A program made the translations under genes and the position numbers. Positions 7,603-17,297 of a stretch of DNA of 64,000 nt are shown piece by piece (position 1 is the stretch's first letter; every line of letters starts with the position of its first letter). The stretch spans positions 1,364,001-1,428,000 of the forward strand of contig NZ_JAUSQL010000001.1 of assembly GCF_030811095.1 (NCBI RefSeq), written 5' to 3'. This DNA is from Trueperella abortisuis (GTDB lineage Bacteria; Actinomycetota; Actinomycetes; Actinomycetales; Actinomycetaceae). The notes beneath the pieces are model-generated. The model did no database searches and was not told the origin of the DNA. It saw only the letters and a program-made list of their open reading frames with translations.

Positions 7603-10179
7603 TCAGACGCGAAGCTGCGCGCCGAAGGACTTCTTCGCCGCCTTGATAACTCGGTTGCGCACCTGGGCGATCTCGTCGGCCGGGAGCGTGTGATCGCCCC
7701 GGAAGCGCAGGGCGAAGGCGAGCGACTTCTTGCCCTGATCAATCTGGTCGCCGGTGTAGACGTCGAAGAGGCGAATCTCCTCCAGAAGATCCCCCGCAGC
7801 CTCGGCAAGCACCCTTTGAACCTGGGCGGCCGTCACCGAATCATCCACGACAAGTGCGATGTCCTCCTTGGCCACCGGGTGGGTAAGGACGGGGGCCACA
7901 GCGATCGGCTCGGCGCCTCGCGAGGCGATGAGCGCGTCGAGGTCGAACTCGAAGGCGATCGTGCGGGCGGGCAGCTCAAAGGCCTTGCACACGCGAGGGT
8001 CAAGCTCTCCGGCGTGACCCACCACCGACTCGCCCGCCCTCAACTCGGCGCAGCGGCCAGGGTGGAATGGAGCCCGCTCCGCGTTGGCCACATCCAGGCT
8101 CAAGTCGATTGTGCGGCCCGCGGTCTTGACCGCCTCGATCGCGTCGCGCCAGTCCCAGGTCTGGGCCGGCAGCCCCGCCGCGGCCTGCATGACCGCCGGG
8201 ATCGCCACGCCCGCCACGTGATGAGGCTGGTGCGGGATAGAGGACATGAGCGCGTCGAGCTCCTCGGGCTCAGGTCGCTTGCCCACACCGGGGCGCGCCG
8301 CGGCCACGACGCCCTCCGGTCGGGTGACGACGCCGGCCTCGAAGATCGCCACGGTGGGGTTGCCGCGCGCCACGTTCATGTGGGCCGTGGCCAGCAACGT
8401 GTCAAGGAGCGAGGTGCGCATGTAGGGAGCCTCGTCCTGGAGAGGATTCGCGAGCCGGACGGCGAGCCGGCGATCGTCGTCGTCGGCGATACCCTGCTTG
8501 GCAAAGGCCTCGGCGGAGACGAACGGGTAAGACAACACCTCGGTCCAGCCGGCCTCGGCAAGCGCTCGGCTGATGTCGCGCCGGTGACGCTGGGCCGGGC
8601 TCAACCCCGAGCCGGCGGGAGCCGCGGGCAGGCGGGAGGGGATCTGGTCGTAGCCGACGAGGCGAGCGACCTCCTCCACCAGGTGCGCCGGGCCCGTGAG
8701 GTCAGGGCGCCAGGTGGGCGGGGTGACGGACAGAAGCTCATCGCCGCGGACCGTGCAACCGATCTGCTCCAGGATCTCCACGATCCGATCGCGACCGAGG
8801 TCAAGGCCGGTCAGCCGGGCGACCTCGGAGACGTTAAAGGATAGAGCCTCGGGAGGCGTGGTGACGTCGTAGTCGGAATTTGCCTCGTCGATGCGCCCGC
8901 CGCCGAACTCCACGAGGAGCTCGGCAACACGCTGGGCAGCCACGCCAGCAACCCGCGGATCCACCCCGCGCTCGAAGCGCTTCGAGGCCTCCGAGGGCAA
9001 CTTGTGCTTGCGGGCCATACGCGCCACAGACACGGAGTCGAAGTGCGCCGCCTCAATGAGAACGTTCGTGGTCGAATCGGTGATCTCGGTGTCCAGGCCG
9101 CCCATCGTGCCCGCCAGGCCGATCACGCGCGCGCCCTTTCCTCCCTGCGAATCCGCGATCAACAGGTCGTCCCCGCCGAGGCGGCGCTGAACGCCGTCAA
9201 GCGTGAGAAGCGATTCACCATCGCGAGCCCGGCGCACCACGATCGGCGCGACCACCTTGTCGAGGTCGTAGGCGTGCAGCGGCTGGCCGAGGTCAAGCAT
9301 GACGTAGTTGGTCACGTCCACCGCCAGCGAGATCGGGCGCATGCCGGCCGCGAGCAGGCGATCCTGCATCCACGACGGGGAGGCGGCCAGCGGGTCGATG
9401 CCCCGCACGATGCGCGTCACAAAGCGGTCGCAGCCCGCCACGCCGTGGATCGGAGCGGCGTCGTCGACCTCCACCGGGAAGCCGTCCGGCGTCGGTGTCG
9501 GCAGCGGAGCCGAGAGGTTCTCCTCCAGCCCGAGGTCGGTGAAGCGCGCACCCGTGGAGTGGGAGTACTCACGCGCCACCCCGCGCATGGCGAAGCAGTA
9601 GCCGCGGTCCGGCGTCACGTTGATCTCAAGAACCTCGCCGGCCAGGCCCAGGTAGTCCAGCACGTCCTCGCCCACGGCCGGGATACCGCGCTCGGCGGCC
9701 TCCTCCGGACTGGAGGCGAGCACGATGATGCCGTCGTGGTCCTCACCAAGGCCGAGTTCGGCCTTGGAGCAGATCATGCCGTCCGAGATGTGGCCGTACG
9801 TCTTGCGAGCCGCGATGCGGAAGTTTCCCGGAAGCACGGCGCCGGGCAACGAAACAACCACGTAGTCGCCCGCCACGAAGTTGTGGGCGCCGCAGATGAT
9901 GCCACGCGAGGGTAGCTCCGAAGGCTCCTTGCCCTCCCCGGGAGCGTCGTTATGCTCGCCCACGTCCACGCGGCAGTAGTTGATGAGCTTGCCGTTCTTC
10001 TGTTCCTTCTTGTCGAGGGTGAGTACCCGCCCGACGACGATCGGCCCGGTCACGTCCGGGCGGTGGATTTCCTCTTCCTCCAGGCCGACCTTGACCAGGT
10101 CCGCTGCAAGCTGTTCCGCGCTCAGCCCGGCGGGAACCTCCACGTGGTCGGAGAGCCAGTCGATATCGATCCTCGGCAT
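7603..10179 (-). CDS. pheT: Phenylalanyl-tRNA synthetase beta subunit
   Basis: 858-aa beta subunit of the heterotetrameric PheRS. The N-terminal tRNA-binding OB-fold spans residues about 40-155. The B3/B4 editing region follows, with FERGVDPRVAGVAAQRVAEL, and then B5 (ARLTGLDLGRDRIVEILEQI). The core catalytic-like domain is followed by a C-terminal ferredoxin-fold anticodon-binding domain (HPVAKEDIALVVDD onward, about 765-858). The ATG overlaps the pheS stop by one base (TAATG), so the two subunits are translationally coupled. It ends 19 bp before a strong stem-loop. Confidence 0.97.
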   Translation of the reverse strand: MPRIDIDWLSDHVEVPAGLSAEQLAADLVKVGLEEEEIHRPDVTGPIVVGRVLTLDKKEQKNGKLINYCRVDVGEHNDAPGEGKEPSELPSRGIICGAHNFVAGDYVVVSLPGAVLPGNFRIAARKTYGHISDGMICSKAELGLGEDHDGIIVLASSPEEAAERGIPAVGEDVLDYLGLAGEVLEINVTPDRGYCFAMRGVAREYSHSTGARFTDLGLEENLSAPLPTPTPDGFPVEVDDAAPIHGVAGCDRFVTRIVRGIDPLAASPSWMQDRLLAAGMRPISLAVDVTNYVMLDLGQPLHAYDLDKVVAPIVVRRARDGESLLTLDGVQRRLGGDDLLIADSQGGKGARVIGLAGTMGGLDTEITDSTTNVLIEAAHFDSVSVARMARKHKLPSEASKRFERGVDPRVAGVAAQRVAELLVEFGGGRIDEANSDYDVTTPPEALSFNVSEVARLTGLDLGRDRIVEILEQIGCTVRGDELLSVTPPTWRPDLTGPAHLVEEVARLVGYDQIPSRLPAAPAGSGLSPAQRHRRDISRALAEAGWTEVLSYPFVSAEAFAKQGIADDDDRRLAVRLANPLQDEAPYMRTSLLDTLLATAHMNVARGNPTVAIFEAGVVTRPEGVVAAARPGVGKRPEPEELDALMSSIPHQPHHVAGVAIPAVMQAAAGLPAQTWDWRDAIEAVKTAGRTIDLSLDVANAERAPFHPGRCAELRAGESVVGHAGELDPRVCKAFELPARTIAFEFDLDALIASRGAEPIAVAPVLTHPVAKEDIALVVDDSVTAAQVQRVLAEAAGDLLEEIRLFDVYTGDQIDQGKKSLAFALRFRGDHTLPADEIAQVRNRVIKAAKKSFGAQLRV

Positions 10180-11267
10180 TAGTTGCCCCTTCCGGTCGCG
10201 GCGAATTGGGCGGAGAAGCGCACGTCGCCCTCCACCATGTCGCGCATGTCGTCAATGGAGTTGCGCAGCATGAGCGTGCGCTCGATACCCATGCCGAAAG
10301 CGAAGCCGGTGTATACATCCGGGTCGATACCAGCGTTACGTAGCACCTCCGGGTTAACCATGCCGCAGCCTCCCCATTCGATCCATCCCGGGCCGCCTTT
10401 CTTCTGCGGGAACCACAGGTCCATCTCGGCGCTCGGCTCGGTGAACGGGAAGAACGACGGGCGCAGGCGGGTGCGGGCCTCGGGGCCGAACATGCCCTTC
10501 GCGAAGTGGTCAAGCGTGCCCTTGAGGTGCTCCATCGTCAGGCCCTTGTCTACCGCGAGCCCCTCGATCTGGTGGAAGACCGGGGTGTGGGTGGCATCCA
10601 GCGCGTCGGTCCGGAAAACCTTGCCCGGGCAGACCACGTAGATCGGCGGTTCTCCGCGTTCCAGCATGACGTGGGACTGGACCGGCGACGTGTGGGTGCG
10701 AAGTACGAGCCCGGAGGCGTCGGAGACCCTCGCCACGCCGTCGGCGCCCACGCGCTCCACGGCGTCCACATAGAACGTGTCCTGCATCTGGCGGGCCGGA
10801 TGATCCGGGCCGAAGTTCAGCGCGTCGAAGTTAAACCACTCGTTTTCCACCTCGGGGCCTTCGGCCACCTCCCAGCCCATGGCGACGAAGAGGTCGCAAA
10901 TGTCCTCCATGAGCACGGGTAGCGGGTGACGCGCGCCCAGCGGCGCCCGGCGCGTGGGGACCGTGACGTCCACGCGCTCCTCGCGTAGCACGCGCTCCTG
11001 GTCGGCGGCCTCGAGGCGGGCGCTGGCCTCGGCGAGCGCCTCCTGGATCGCCTTGCGCGCCGCACCCATGAGCCTGCCGGCCACCGGCTTATCGGCCTTC
11101 TCCAGGTGACGAATCTGCATGTTTGCGTGCGTGATCGGCGCGTTGTCTCCGCTGTGGGCGAGCCGCGCCACCTTCAATTCATCGAGGCTCGAAGCACTTT
11201 CGAATGCGGCCCGCGCATCGGCCACCGCCTGCGCGATCCCGGCCTCGTCGAGTGGACTGAGAGTCAT
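10179..11267 (-). CDS. pheS: Phenylalanyl-tRNA synthetase alpha subunit
   Basis: 362-aa class-II catalytic subunit charging tRNA(Phe). An N-terminal coiled-coil tRNA-binding segment covers residues about 1-90. The class-II core contains [18 protein letters not shown], the [15 protein letters not shown] region, [14 protein letters not shown] motif 2 (here [14 protein letters not shown]) and the C-terminal motif 3 [14 protein letters not shown] with its Arg. Start ATG at 11267 is preceded by GGAAAGGTAGAC, a fair Shine-Dalgarno. It is first in the pheST operon. Confidence 0.97.
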   Translation of the reverse strand: MTLSPLDEAGIAQAVADARAAFESASSLDELKVARLAHSGDNAPITHANMQIRHLEKADKPVAGRLMGAARKAIQEALAEASARLEAADQERVLREERVDVTVPTRRAPLGARHPLPVLMEDICDLFVAMGWEVAEGPEVENEWFNFDALNFGPDHPARQMQDTFYVDAVERVGADGVARVSDASGLVLRTHTSPVQSHVMLERGEPPIYVVCPGKVFRTDALDATHTPVFHQIEGLAVDKGLTMEHLKGTLDHFAKGMFGPEARTRLRPSFFPFTEPSAEMDLWFPQKKGGPGWIEWGGCGMVNPEVLRNAGIDPDVYTGFAFGMGIERTLMLRNSIDDMRDMVEGDVRFSAQFAATGRGN

Positions 11268-11315
11268 GTCTACCTTTCCTTGCCCCGCCAGCGCGGGTTT
11301 TCCCTTCCAAGTCTA
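11268..11315 (-). promoter_or_regulatory. pheST promoter and short leader
   Basis: A TAGACT -10 (minus strand, 11315-11310) would start transcription near 11303, leaving about 36 nt of leader with a 5-bp CCCGC/GCGGG hairpin and the AAAGG ribosome site. No Phe-codon leader peptide and no T-box features were seen. The rest of the gap to 11407 holds only a weak CGAACG/CGTTCG inverted repeat (11373-11388). Confidence 0.4.
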
Positions 11316-11407
11316 GTCATTGACGTGGCATCGGGCGATTGTCGTCCACTGTGGCCCGCGCTACGACGACGCCGAACGAGGCCGTTCGATCGCGGAGCCC
11401 GGAGCCG

Positions 11408-12253
11408 TCACGGCGCCGCGATCGGCCCGCTCCATGCCGGGAGGGAGGCAACATCCGTTCGTCGCCAACCACGTGCATCCGCGACGGCGTCGGCAAAGCT
11501 CTGCGCCCACACCGCGTACCACGGGGTGTTGGGATGGAAGAGGTCGATCGCGTGGTAGGAGAACATGTAGGTAGGCAACGGAAGGGACTGGGACAGCGAG
11601 CGAATGTCGACCATGTGATGGGTACCCGCCAGGCGCTCGATGCTCCCGGAGAAAGCCTCGGCCCGCGCGTCGGCCTTCGCCATGACGGCGAACGAGGGGA
11701 TGTTCATGACGAATGTGCCTTCCGGCAGCTCGCAACCGGCTCGCTCTACATACGCGTCGAAGTCCTCCTTACTGAGCCAGGGCTGGAGAACATCGTTGCC
11801 GCCGATGTCAAGGGTGACGACGTCGGGGCGCAGCGGCTCTCCCGCGACCCGCAGCCCGCGCAGTTGCGGCAGCTGAGTACCTAGCACGGACTGGATCGTG
11901 CCGCCGGAAAGGGACAGGTTCACCAGCGCGACCTCGCGTCCGCTCATCGCCTCGAGCGCCACGGCTAGCCGCGGCACGTACCCCTCCTGCACCCTCGTGG
12001 CGCCCAGGCCCTGCGCCGCCGAGTCTCCGAGCGCGACATAGATCAGCGGCATCTCCTCGCCGGCCGCAACACGACCGGCGAGGTCTGCCAGCTGGGCCTG
12101 GAGGTGGCGCTCCCAGTACCTGCGGAAGGGAGAGTTCTGCCTCGCCACACCCCGCCGGCGCACCATTCCTGCCGTGACACCCAGCGCGGCTAGACCCGCA
12201 AACGTCGAAGCCTTCAGCGCGTGGACCGTCCTCTCGCCAATTGATACGGCCAT
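11408..12253 (-). CDS. SGNH/GDSL-family hydrolase, probably membrane-anchored
   Basis: 281 aa from the ATG at 12253. Residues about 12-30 (ALKASTFAGLAALGVTAGM) form a hydrophobic anchor or signal segment followed by Arg residues. The SGNH catalytic blocks follow: block I VALGDSAAQG with nucleophile Ser78, block III DIGGNDVL, and the C-terminal DLFHPN with the Asp-His pair. The family covers esterases, lipases and thioesterases, and the substrate cannot be told. The start lies 40 bp inside the preceding reductase gene, an unusually long overlap that suggests coupling. It is last in the por operon. Confidence 0.82.
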   Translation of the reverse strand: MAVSIGERTVHALKASTFAGLAALGVTAGMVRRRGVARQNSPFRRYWERHLQAQLADLAGRVAAGEEMPLIYVALGDSAAQGLGATRVQEGYVPRLAVALEAMSGREVALVNLSLSGGTIQSVLGTQLPQLRGLRVAGEPLRPDVVTLDIGGNDVLQPWLSKEDFDAYVERAGCELPEGTFVMNIPSFAVMAKADARAEAFSGSIERLAGTHHMVDIRSLSQSLPLPTYMFSYHAIDLFHPNTPWYAVWAQSFADAVADARGWRRTDVASLPAWSGPIAAP

Positions 12254-13305
12254 GGAATATCGACGTCCAGCATCTTGGCCCAATGCCGGGGCACGTAGGG
12301 ATCGTGGAGCGCAACGCGGCCCACGTAGACCACGTCCGCCTCCTCCTCGTACACGACGACGTCGGCCTGTGTGGCGTTCGTGATCTGCCCGGCGGTTCCA
12401 ACGGCGGCGCCCGTTTCCTCTCGTATCCTGCGCGCGAATGGGACCTGGTAGCCCGGGCCGGTAGGGATCCTCACCGGGAAGCATCCCCCGGTGCTCACCG
12501 ACCAGAAGTCGACGTCGGGCAGCTCCTTGACCAGGCGGATCGATTCTTTGAGTGTCCAGCCGTAGCTGCCCTCGACCTTCTCGAAATTCTCCGAGAGCCA
12601 GTCGGTGGCTGAAATGCGCACGAAGAGCGGCGCATCCCCAATGACGGCGCGCACGGCCCGCACCACCTCGCGCAGGAGGCGCGTGCGGCCCTCGAAGTCC
12701 CCTCCCCACTCGTCCTCGCGCCGGTTCGAGACAGCCGAAAGGAACTGGTGGATGAGGTAGCCGTGTGCGGCGTGGATCTCCACCGCCTGGAACCCGGCCT
12801 CCATCGCCAGGTTGGCCGAGCAGGCGAACTGGGCAATGACAGCCTGGATCTCGGCCTCGCTCATCTCCCGCGGCGCAGGCATGCCGTCGAAGGCGATGGC
12901 GCTCGGGCCGAGCGTCTCCCAGCCGCCCTCCTCACGCGCCAGCGCGCCGCCGGCGAACTGCCCCCGCGTGGAGGCCTTGCGCCCGGCGTGGTTGAGCTGG
13001 ATCGCCGCCACCGCGCCGTGCTGCGTGATCACACGAGCCATGTGACGGAAGGCGGGCACGTCCGATTCGTCATCGAGGCACAAGCACATGTCGGAGATGC
13101 GCCCCTCGGGCGTCACGGCGGTGGCTTCAACCGTAACGAGGCCGAAGCCACCCACGGAGCGGGAGGCGTAGTGCTGGTAGTGCCAGTCATTTGGCCGACC
13201 CAGCTGCTCCCCCGCCGCCTGCGCGCTGTACTGGCACATGGGTGGCAACCAGATCCTGTTGCGGATCTGGAGCCCGCGCAACTCGATGGGATCGAAGAGG
13301 TTCAC
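12214..13305 (-). CDS. NADH:flavin oxidoreductase, old yellow enzyme family (YqjM/xenobiotic reductase-like)
   Basis: 363-aa FMN TIM-barrel oxidoreductase reducing activated C=C bonds. Visible motifs are RNRIWLPPMCQYSA at the N-terminus (YqjM-type Cys near the flavin), QLNHAGRKAST, and EIHAAHGYLIHQFLSAVSNR with the substrate-binding His pair region. C-terminal YVGRVALHDP binds FMN phosphate. GTG at 13305 (VNLFDPIELRG) overlaps the preceding stop by one base (TAGTG) and gives normal length. Position in a PFOR operon suggests it takes NAD(P)H produced there; its true substrate is unknown. Confidence 0.9.
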   Translation of the reverse strand: MNLFDPIELRGLQIRNRIWLPPMCQYSAQAAGEQLGRPNDWHYQHYASRSVGGFGLVTVEATAVTPEGRISDMCLCLDDESDVPAFRHMARVITQHGAVAAIQLNHAGRKASTRGQFAGGALAREEGGWETLGPSAIAFDGMPAPREMSEAEIQAVIAQFACSANLAMEAGFQAVEIHAAHGYLIHQFLSAVSNRREDEWGGDFEGRTRLLREVVRAVRAVIGDAPLFVRISATDWLSENFEKVEGSYGWTLKESIRLVKELPDVDFWSVSTGGCFPVRIPTGPGYQVPFARRIREETGAAVGTAGQITNATQADVVVYEEEADVVYVGRVALHDPYVPRHWAKMLDVDIPWPYQLARGRSTR

Positions 13306-14963
13306 TAGATGTCCTCGGGAACCATCGAGATCGCGCCACACGGGCACTCTTCAGCACACACACCGCAGCCCTTGCAGTAGTCGTACTTGAACTCGTAGAC
13401 ACCGGAGGCGATCTTCTTCACCGCGTTATCCGGGCACACGCCGAAGCAGTTGTCACATCCGAAGCAATTGCCGCAACTCATGCAACGCCGCGCCTCGTAG
13501 ATCGCAGACTCCTCATCCAAGCCGATGACCACCTCGTCGAAGGTGGAGGAACGCCGAGCACCCTCGAGACGCTTGCGCATCTTGTGCGGGGCGTCCGAGT
13601 AATACCAGGTCTCCATGCGGTCAAGCGTGGCGTCCCCGTGCTTCTCGGCCGGGGTGTACGTGCCCCCACGCAACCAGGAATCGATGTATCGGGCAGCCTT
13701 CTTGCCGTGCCCGATCGCCACCGTCACGTTCTTCTCCGCCTTGATCATGTCGCCGCCGGCGAAGACACCAGGACGGCCCGTCATCATCTGGCCGGAAACC
13801 GTGACGACGCCGTTGTTGATCTCCACGCCATCGACGCCCTCGAGGAGGGACAGGTCCGACTGCTGGCCAAGCGCCATGATGAGCGAATCGGCGGCCAGCT
13901 CCTCGTACTCGCCGGTGGGCTGGGGGAAGCCGTTCTCGTCCAGCTCCATCTTCTCGATCTTAATCGAGTGCTCATCGACGTGGTCGATCGTGGACAGCCA
14001 ACGCATCGTGATGCCCTCCTCCTCGGCCTCCTGGACCTCGGAGTCGTGGGCCGGCATGCGGTCACGCGTGCGGCGGTAGAGGATGACGGACTCGGTTGCG
14101 CCTAGGCGCTTGGCCGTGCGAGCGGCGTCGACGGCGGTGTTGCCTCCGCCGTAGACCACCACGACGCGGCCGAGTAGCGGCTGGCTGGCACTCGCCGCGA
14201 CGCCGTCCTCTTCCACGTCGCGCAACACGTCCACGGCGTCCATGACGTGTGAGGCAGAGCCGGCAGGCACGTTGATGTTCTTGCCGATCTGTGCGCCGAC
14301 CGCGGTGAAGACCGCGTCGAAATCCTTCAGCGCCGCCTCAACGTCGTCGACCCGCGTGTTCTGTTCGAAAATGACGCCCATGTCGGCAATGCGCTGGATC
14401 TCGGCGTCAAGGATATGACGCGGTAGTCGGTAGGACGGGATGCCGTAGCGCATCATGCCGCCCGGCTTTTCACCCAGGTCGCGGACCGTGACCTCGTGGC
14501 CGAGCAGGGCGAGGTGATAGGCGGCGGACAGGCCCGCCGGACCGGAGCCAACCACCAGCACCCTCTTGCCCGACGGCGTCGCGGTCACGTCAACCTTCCA
14601 GCCTTCCTCGATCGCCTTGTCGCCGAGGAAACGCTCCACCGAGTTGATTCCCACCGCCTCGTCGACCTTGGCGCGGTTACAGGCCACCTCGCAGGTGTGG
14701 TAGCACACGCGACCCATGCAGGCGGGCAACGGGTTGTTGACCATGATTTCGCGCCAGGCCGCCTCGTAGTCGCCCTCCTCGGTATGGTAGAGCCACTTTT
14801 GGATGTTCTCCCCCGCCGGGCACTGCTTGTTACAGGGAGGCAGGAGGTTGACGTAGATCGGCCGCTCGGAGCGCCACGTGCCCGTCCGGTTCGCGGCCGA
14901 CGAACCCACCTCAAGAGTGATCGCAAAGGGCAGGTTCTCGTTCTCGTCTCGCACCGCTGTCAT
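13305..14963 (-). CDS. GltD-like FAD/NAD(P) oxidoreductase fused to a 2[4Fe-4S] ferredoxin (PorD-like) domain
   Basis: 552-aa fusion. Residues 44-95 hold the GltD-type N-terminal Fe-S domain (C44, C48, C82, C87, C91, C95). GSGPAG at 139-144 is the FAD fold and VVYGGGNTAVDAA near 270 the NAD(P) fold. Residues 494-540 form a ferredoxin-like tail with two CxxCxxCxxxCP sites (C500/503/506/510 and C530/533/536/540), where a PorD delta subunit would be expected. It follows porG-A-B with ATGA overlap. Inference: it carries electrons from pyruvate oxidation to NADP+ (or back). Alone it could be called a glutamate-synthase small-subunit homologue. Confidence 0.85.
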   Translation of the reverse strand: MTAVRDENENLPFAITLEVGSSAANRTGTWRSERPIYVNLLPPCNKQCPAGENIQKWLYHTEEGDYEAAWREIMVNNPLPACMGRVCYHTCEVACNRAKVDEAVGINSVERFLGDKAIEEGWKVDVTATPSGKRVLVVGSGPAGLSAAYHLALLGHEVTVRDLGEKPGGMMRYGIPSYRLPRHILDAEIQRIADMGVIFEQNTRVDDVEAALKDFDAVFTAVGAQIGKNINVPAGSASHVMDAVDVLRDVEEDGVAASASQPLLGRVVVVYGGGNTAVDAARTAKRLGATESVILYRRTRDRMPAHDSEVQEAEEEGITMRWLSTIDHVDEHSIKIEKMELDENGFPQPTGEYEELAADSLIMALGQQSDLSLLEGVDGVEINNGVVTVSGQMMTGRPGVFAGGDMIKAEKNVTVAIGHGKKAARYIDSWLRGGTYTPAEKHGDATLDRMETWYYSDAPHKMRKRLEGARRSSTFDEVVIGLDEESAIYEARRCMSCGNCFGCDNCFGVCPDNAVKKIASGVYEFKYDYCKGCGVCAEECPCGAISMVPEDI

Positions 14964-16042
14964 GATTCTTCTCCCTCGTACTTCACGAACTCATCCAAAG
15001 ATTCCTCGTCGATCAGGTCGTAGCGCCTGATGTTGCGGTCCGCCATCTCCTGGATCCGATGGATGACCTCCGGATCAGCGCCCTTCTTGAACAGGTGTGC
15101 GAAGCGGCGCTGGAGGCGCAGGTAGTCCTCCACGGGTGCCGGGCGGCGAATCTTCGACACTGACGTGATTTCGCCGTACTCGGCCTCGTAGACCGGGAAC
15201 AGGCCAGTCTGAGTGGCAAGGCGGGCCACCTTGACGGTCACCCCCGACGCCGTTCCCCACCCGAGCGGGCAGGGCACGAAGATGTGGATGTAGCGCGCCC
15301 CATGCATGCCCATGGCTTTCGTGACCTTGTATTCGAGGTCACGAAGGTCGGCGACGGTGGCCGTGGCCACATACGGAATCTCGTGTGCCATCGCGATGCG
15401 TGGCAGGTCTTTGCCCTGGCCCCATGCGTTGCCCGGTTCCGGGCCGACGGGCTGGGTGGTGGAGGTGCGCGCGGCAGGCGGGGTGGCGCCCGAACGCTGC
15501 ACGCCCGTGTTCATGTAGGCCTCGTTGTCGTAGCAGATGTAGAGCACGTCGTCGTTGCGCTCGAACATGCCCGACAGGGGGCCGAAGCCGATGTCGACCG
15601 TGCCGCCGTCGCCGCCCTGGGCCACCACGCGCACGTCCGACTTGCCCATCGCTTTCAGCCCGGCAGCCGCGCCGGTGGCGACGGCCGCCGTGTTGCCAAA
15701 CAGCGAATGCATCCACGGCAGGTTCCACGAGGTCTCCGGATAGGGGGTGGAGAACACCTCCAAGCAGCCCGTGGCGTTGATCGCCACGACGTGGTTGTCC
15801 GTGGCCGCCATCGCCGCATCGAGGGCGTAGCGGGCGCCGAGCGCTTCGCCGCACCCCTGGCAGGCGCGATGCCCCGACGTCAGCGAGTTAAAGCGGCTCG
15901 ATCCTGACTGAACCGATTGGTAGTGCCCGTCAACGAGCCGGTTGCCCACTGCGAATGAGCCTACCTGGTAAAACTTGACCTCTTCCCGGGAGGGGATCGC
16001 CGTCTGGCGGTACTCCGGGGTTGGCAAATCAACGGATGTCAT
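14960..16042 (-). CDS. porB: 2-oxoacid (pyruvate):ferredoxin oxidoreductase, beta subunit (TPP-binding)
   Basis: 360-aa thiamine-diphosphate subunit. The TPP motif GDGGTVDIGFG (from residue 144) runs to DNEAYMNTG. Four cysteines placed as for the proximal [4Fe-4S] cluster are C61, C64, C93 and C258 (CQGCGEA, ATGCLEV, VPCPLGW). The longer N-terminal part and the C-terminal helical tail fit pyruvate- rather than 2-oxoglutarate-type enzymes. It overlaps porA by 14 bp. It decarboxylates the 2-oxoacid with CoA to the acyl-CoA, passing electrons to ferredoxin-like centres. Pyruvate as substrate is inferred. Confidence 0.92.
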   Translation of the reverse strand: MTSVDLPTPEYRQTAIPSREEVKFYQVGSFAVGNRLVDGHYQSVQSGSSRFNSLTSGHRACQGCGEALGARYALDAAMAATDNHVVAINATGCLEVFSTPYPETSWNLPWMHSLFGNTAAVATGAAAGLKAMGKSDVRVVAQGGDGGTVDIGFGPLSGMFERNDDVLYICYDNEAYMNTGVQRSGATPPAARTSTTQPVGPEPGNAWGQGKDLPRIAMAHEIPYVATATVADLRDLEYKVTKAMGMHGARYIHIFVPCPLGWGTASGVTVKVARLATQTGLFPVYEAEYGEITSVSKIRRPAPVEDYLRLQRRFAHLFKKGADPEVIHRIQEMADRNIRRYDLIDEESLDEFVKYEGEES

Positions 16043-17297
16043 GGTGACCTTCTTCCTGAGCCCGCTCCGCGTAGTGGCGGATCATGTTTTCCGGGATCGC
16101 GCCGGACCTGCGCTGCTTGGCCTCCCGCTCGAGCTCGTGCTCGACGAGCTCCGTGTCGAGGTCGAGGAACGTCAAGGGCTCGACCTCGTCGCGCACGGCC
16201 TTGTCCAGATAGGCGTTGAGCGAGTCAATGGTGATGTCGCGCCCGCCAAGGCCCGCAATGAGCTCATGGCAGATGAAGTTGCGCCCACGCAACGCCGCGC
16301 GGCAGTGGGAAGAGACGATACCGCCGATGCCCACCGAGAACGCCTTCTCAAGCACCACGAAGCGCTTGGCCTTCTTCAAGACCTCGCGCACCGCCGTCGC
16401 GGGGAACGGCCGGAAGGACACGAGCGAGAGCACGCCGATCTTTTCGCCGGCCTCGCGGCGCATGTCGACGACGTCGCGCAGCGTGCCCGTGATGGAACCG
16501 AGGCAGACGACGATCGTTTCGGCGTCCTCGCACTTGTACTCGTGTAGCAGACCGCCCGAATCGCGCCCGAAGATCTCCTTGAACTCGGCCTGGACGCGCG
16601 GCATCAGCTCGAGGGCGTCGAGCTGCTTGTGGTGGGCGAGATAGCGCACCTCGGTGAAAGCCTCCGGCCCCACCATCGCGCCGATCGAGATCGGGTCGGC
16701 CGGGTCGAGCACCTGGCGCGGCTCGTAGGGCGGCAGGAAGCGGTCTACCTGGTCAGCCTCGGGGATGTCTACCTGCTCGACCGCGTGGGTAAGGATAAAG
16801 CCGTCCATGCACACCATGACCGGCAGGGAGAGCTCCTCGGCGATGCGGAAGGCTTGCACGTGCAGGTCGGCCGCCTCCTGGTTGTCCTTCGCGTACAGCT
16901 GCAACCACCCGGAGTCACGCTGGGACATGGCGTCCGAGTGGTCGTTCCAGATGTTGATCGGCGAGCCAATGGCGCGGTTGGCCACCGTCATGACAATGGG
17001 CAGGCCGAGGCCGGAGGCGTTGTAGACTGCCTCGACCATGTAGAGCAGACCTTGGGAGGCCGTGGCGGTGTAGGCGCGGGCTCCGACGGCGGACGCGCCG
17101 ATGGAGGCCGACATGGCCGAGAACTCCGACTCGACGTTGATGTACTCGCAGTTCTTCAGTTCCCCCTTCTTCACCATCGCGGACAGACCCTCCACGATGT
17201 GGGTCTGGGGCGAGATGGGGTAGGCGGCGACGACGTTGGGTCGGCACGCGGCCACGGTCTGGGCGATCGCCTGCGATCCCTCAATTTGCTTAAGCAT
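16029..17297 (-). CDS. porA: 2-oxoacid (pyruvate):ferredoxin oxidoreductase, alpha subunit
   Basis: 422-aa alpha subunit carrying the pyrimidine-binding and CoA-side domains. N-terminal AYPISPQTHIVEGLS is the family signature, and INVESEFSAMSASIGASAVGARAYTATASQG (residues about 53-83, conserved glutamate included) contacts TPP. The C-terminal transketolase-like domain has KRFVVLEKAFSVGIGG. It overlaps porG by 8 bp and porB by 14 bp. No ribosome site stands out, consistent with coupled translation. With porG, porB and the fused flavo-Fe-S protein it makes a complete alpha-beta-gamma-delta set. Confidence 0.93.
   Translation of the reverse strand: MLKQIEGSQAIAQTVAACRPNVVAAYPISPQTHIVEGLSAMVKKGELKNCEYINVESEFSAMSASIGASAVGARAYTATASQGLLYMVEAVYNASGLGLPIVMTVANRAIGSPINIWNDHSDAMSQRDSGWLQLYAKDNQEAADLHVQAFRIAEELSLPVMVCMDGFILTHAVEQVDIPEADQVDRFLPPYEPRQVLDPADPISIGAMVGPEAFTEVRYLAHHKQLDALELMPRVQAEFKEIFGRDSGGLLHEYKCEDAETIVVCLGSITGTLRDVVDMRREAGEKIGVLSLVSFRPFPATAVREVLKKAKRFVVLEKAFSVGIGGIVSSHCRAALRGRNFICHELIAGLGGRDITIDSLNAYLDKAVRDEVEPLTFLDLDTELVEHELEREAKQRRSGAIPENMIRHYAERAQEEGHHDIR

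Noticed and set aside
11268-11407. T-box or Phe leader peptide before pheST (and a T-box before leuS)
   Set aside because: No specifier/antiterminator-like sequence and no run of cognate codons are present; the leaders are only about 20-40 nt.
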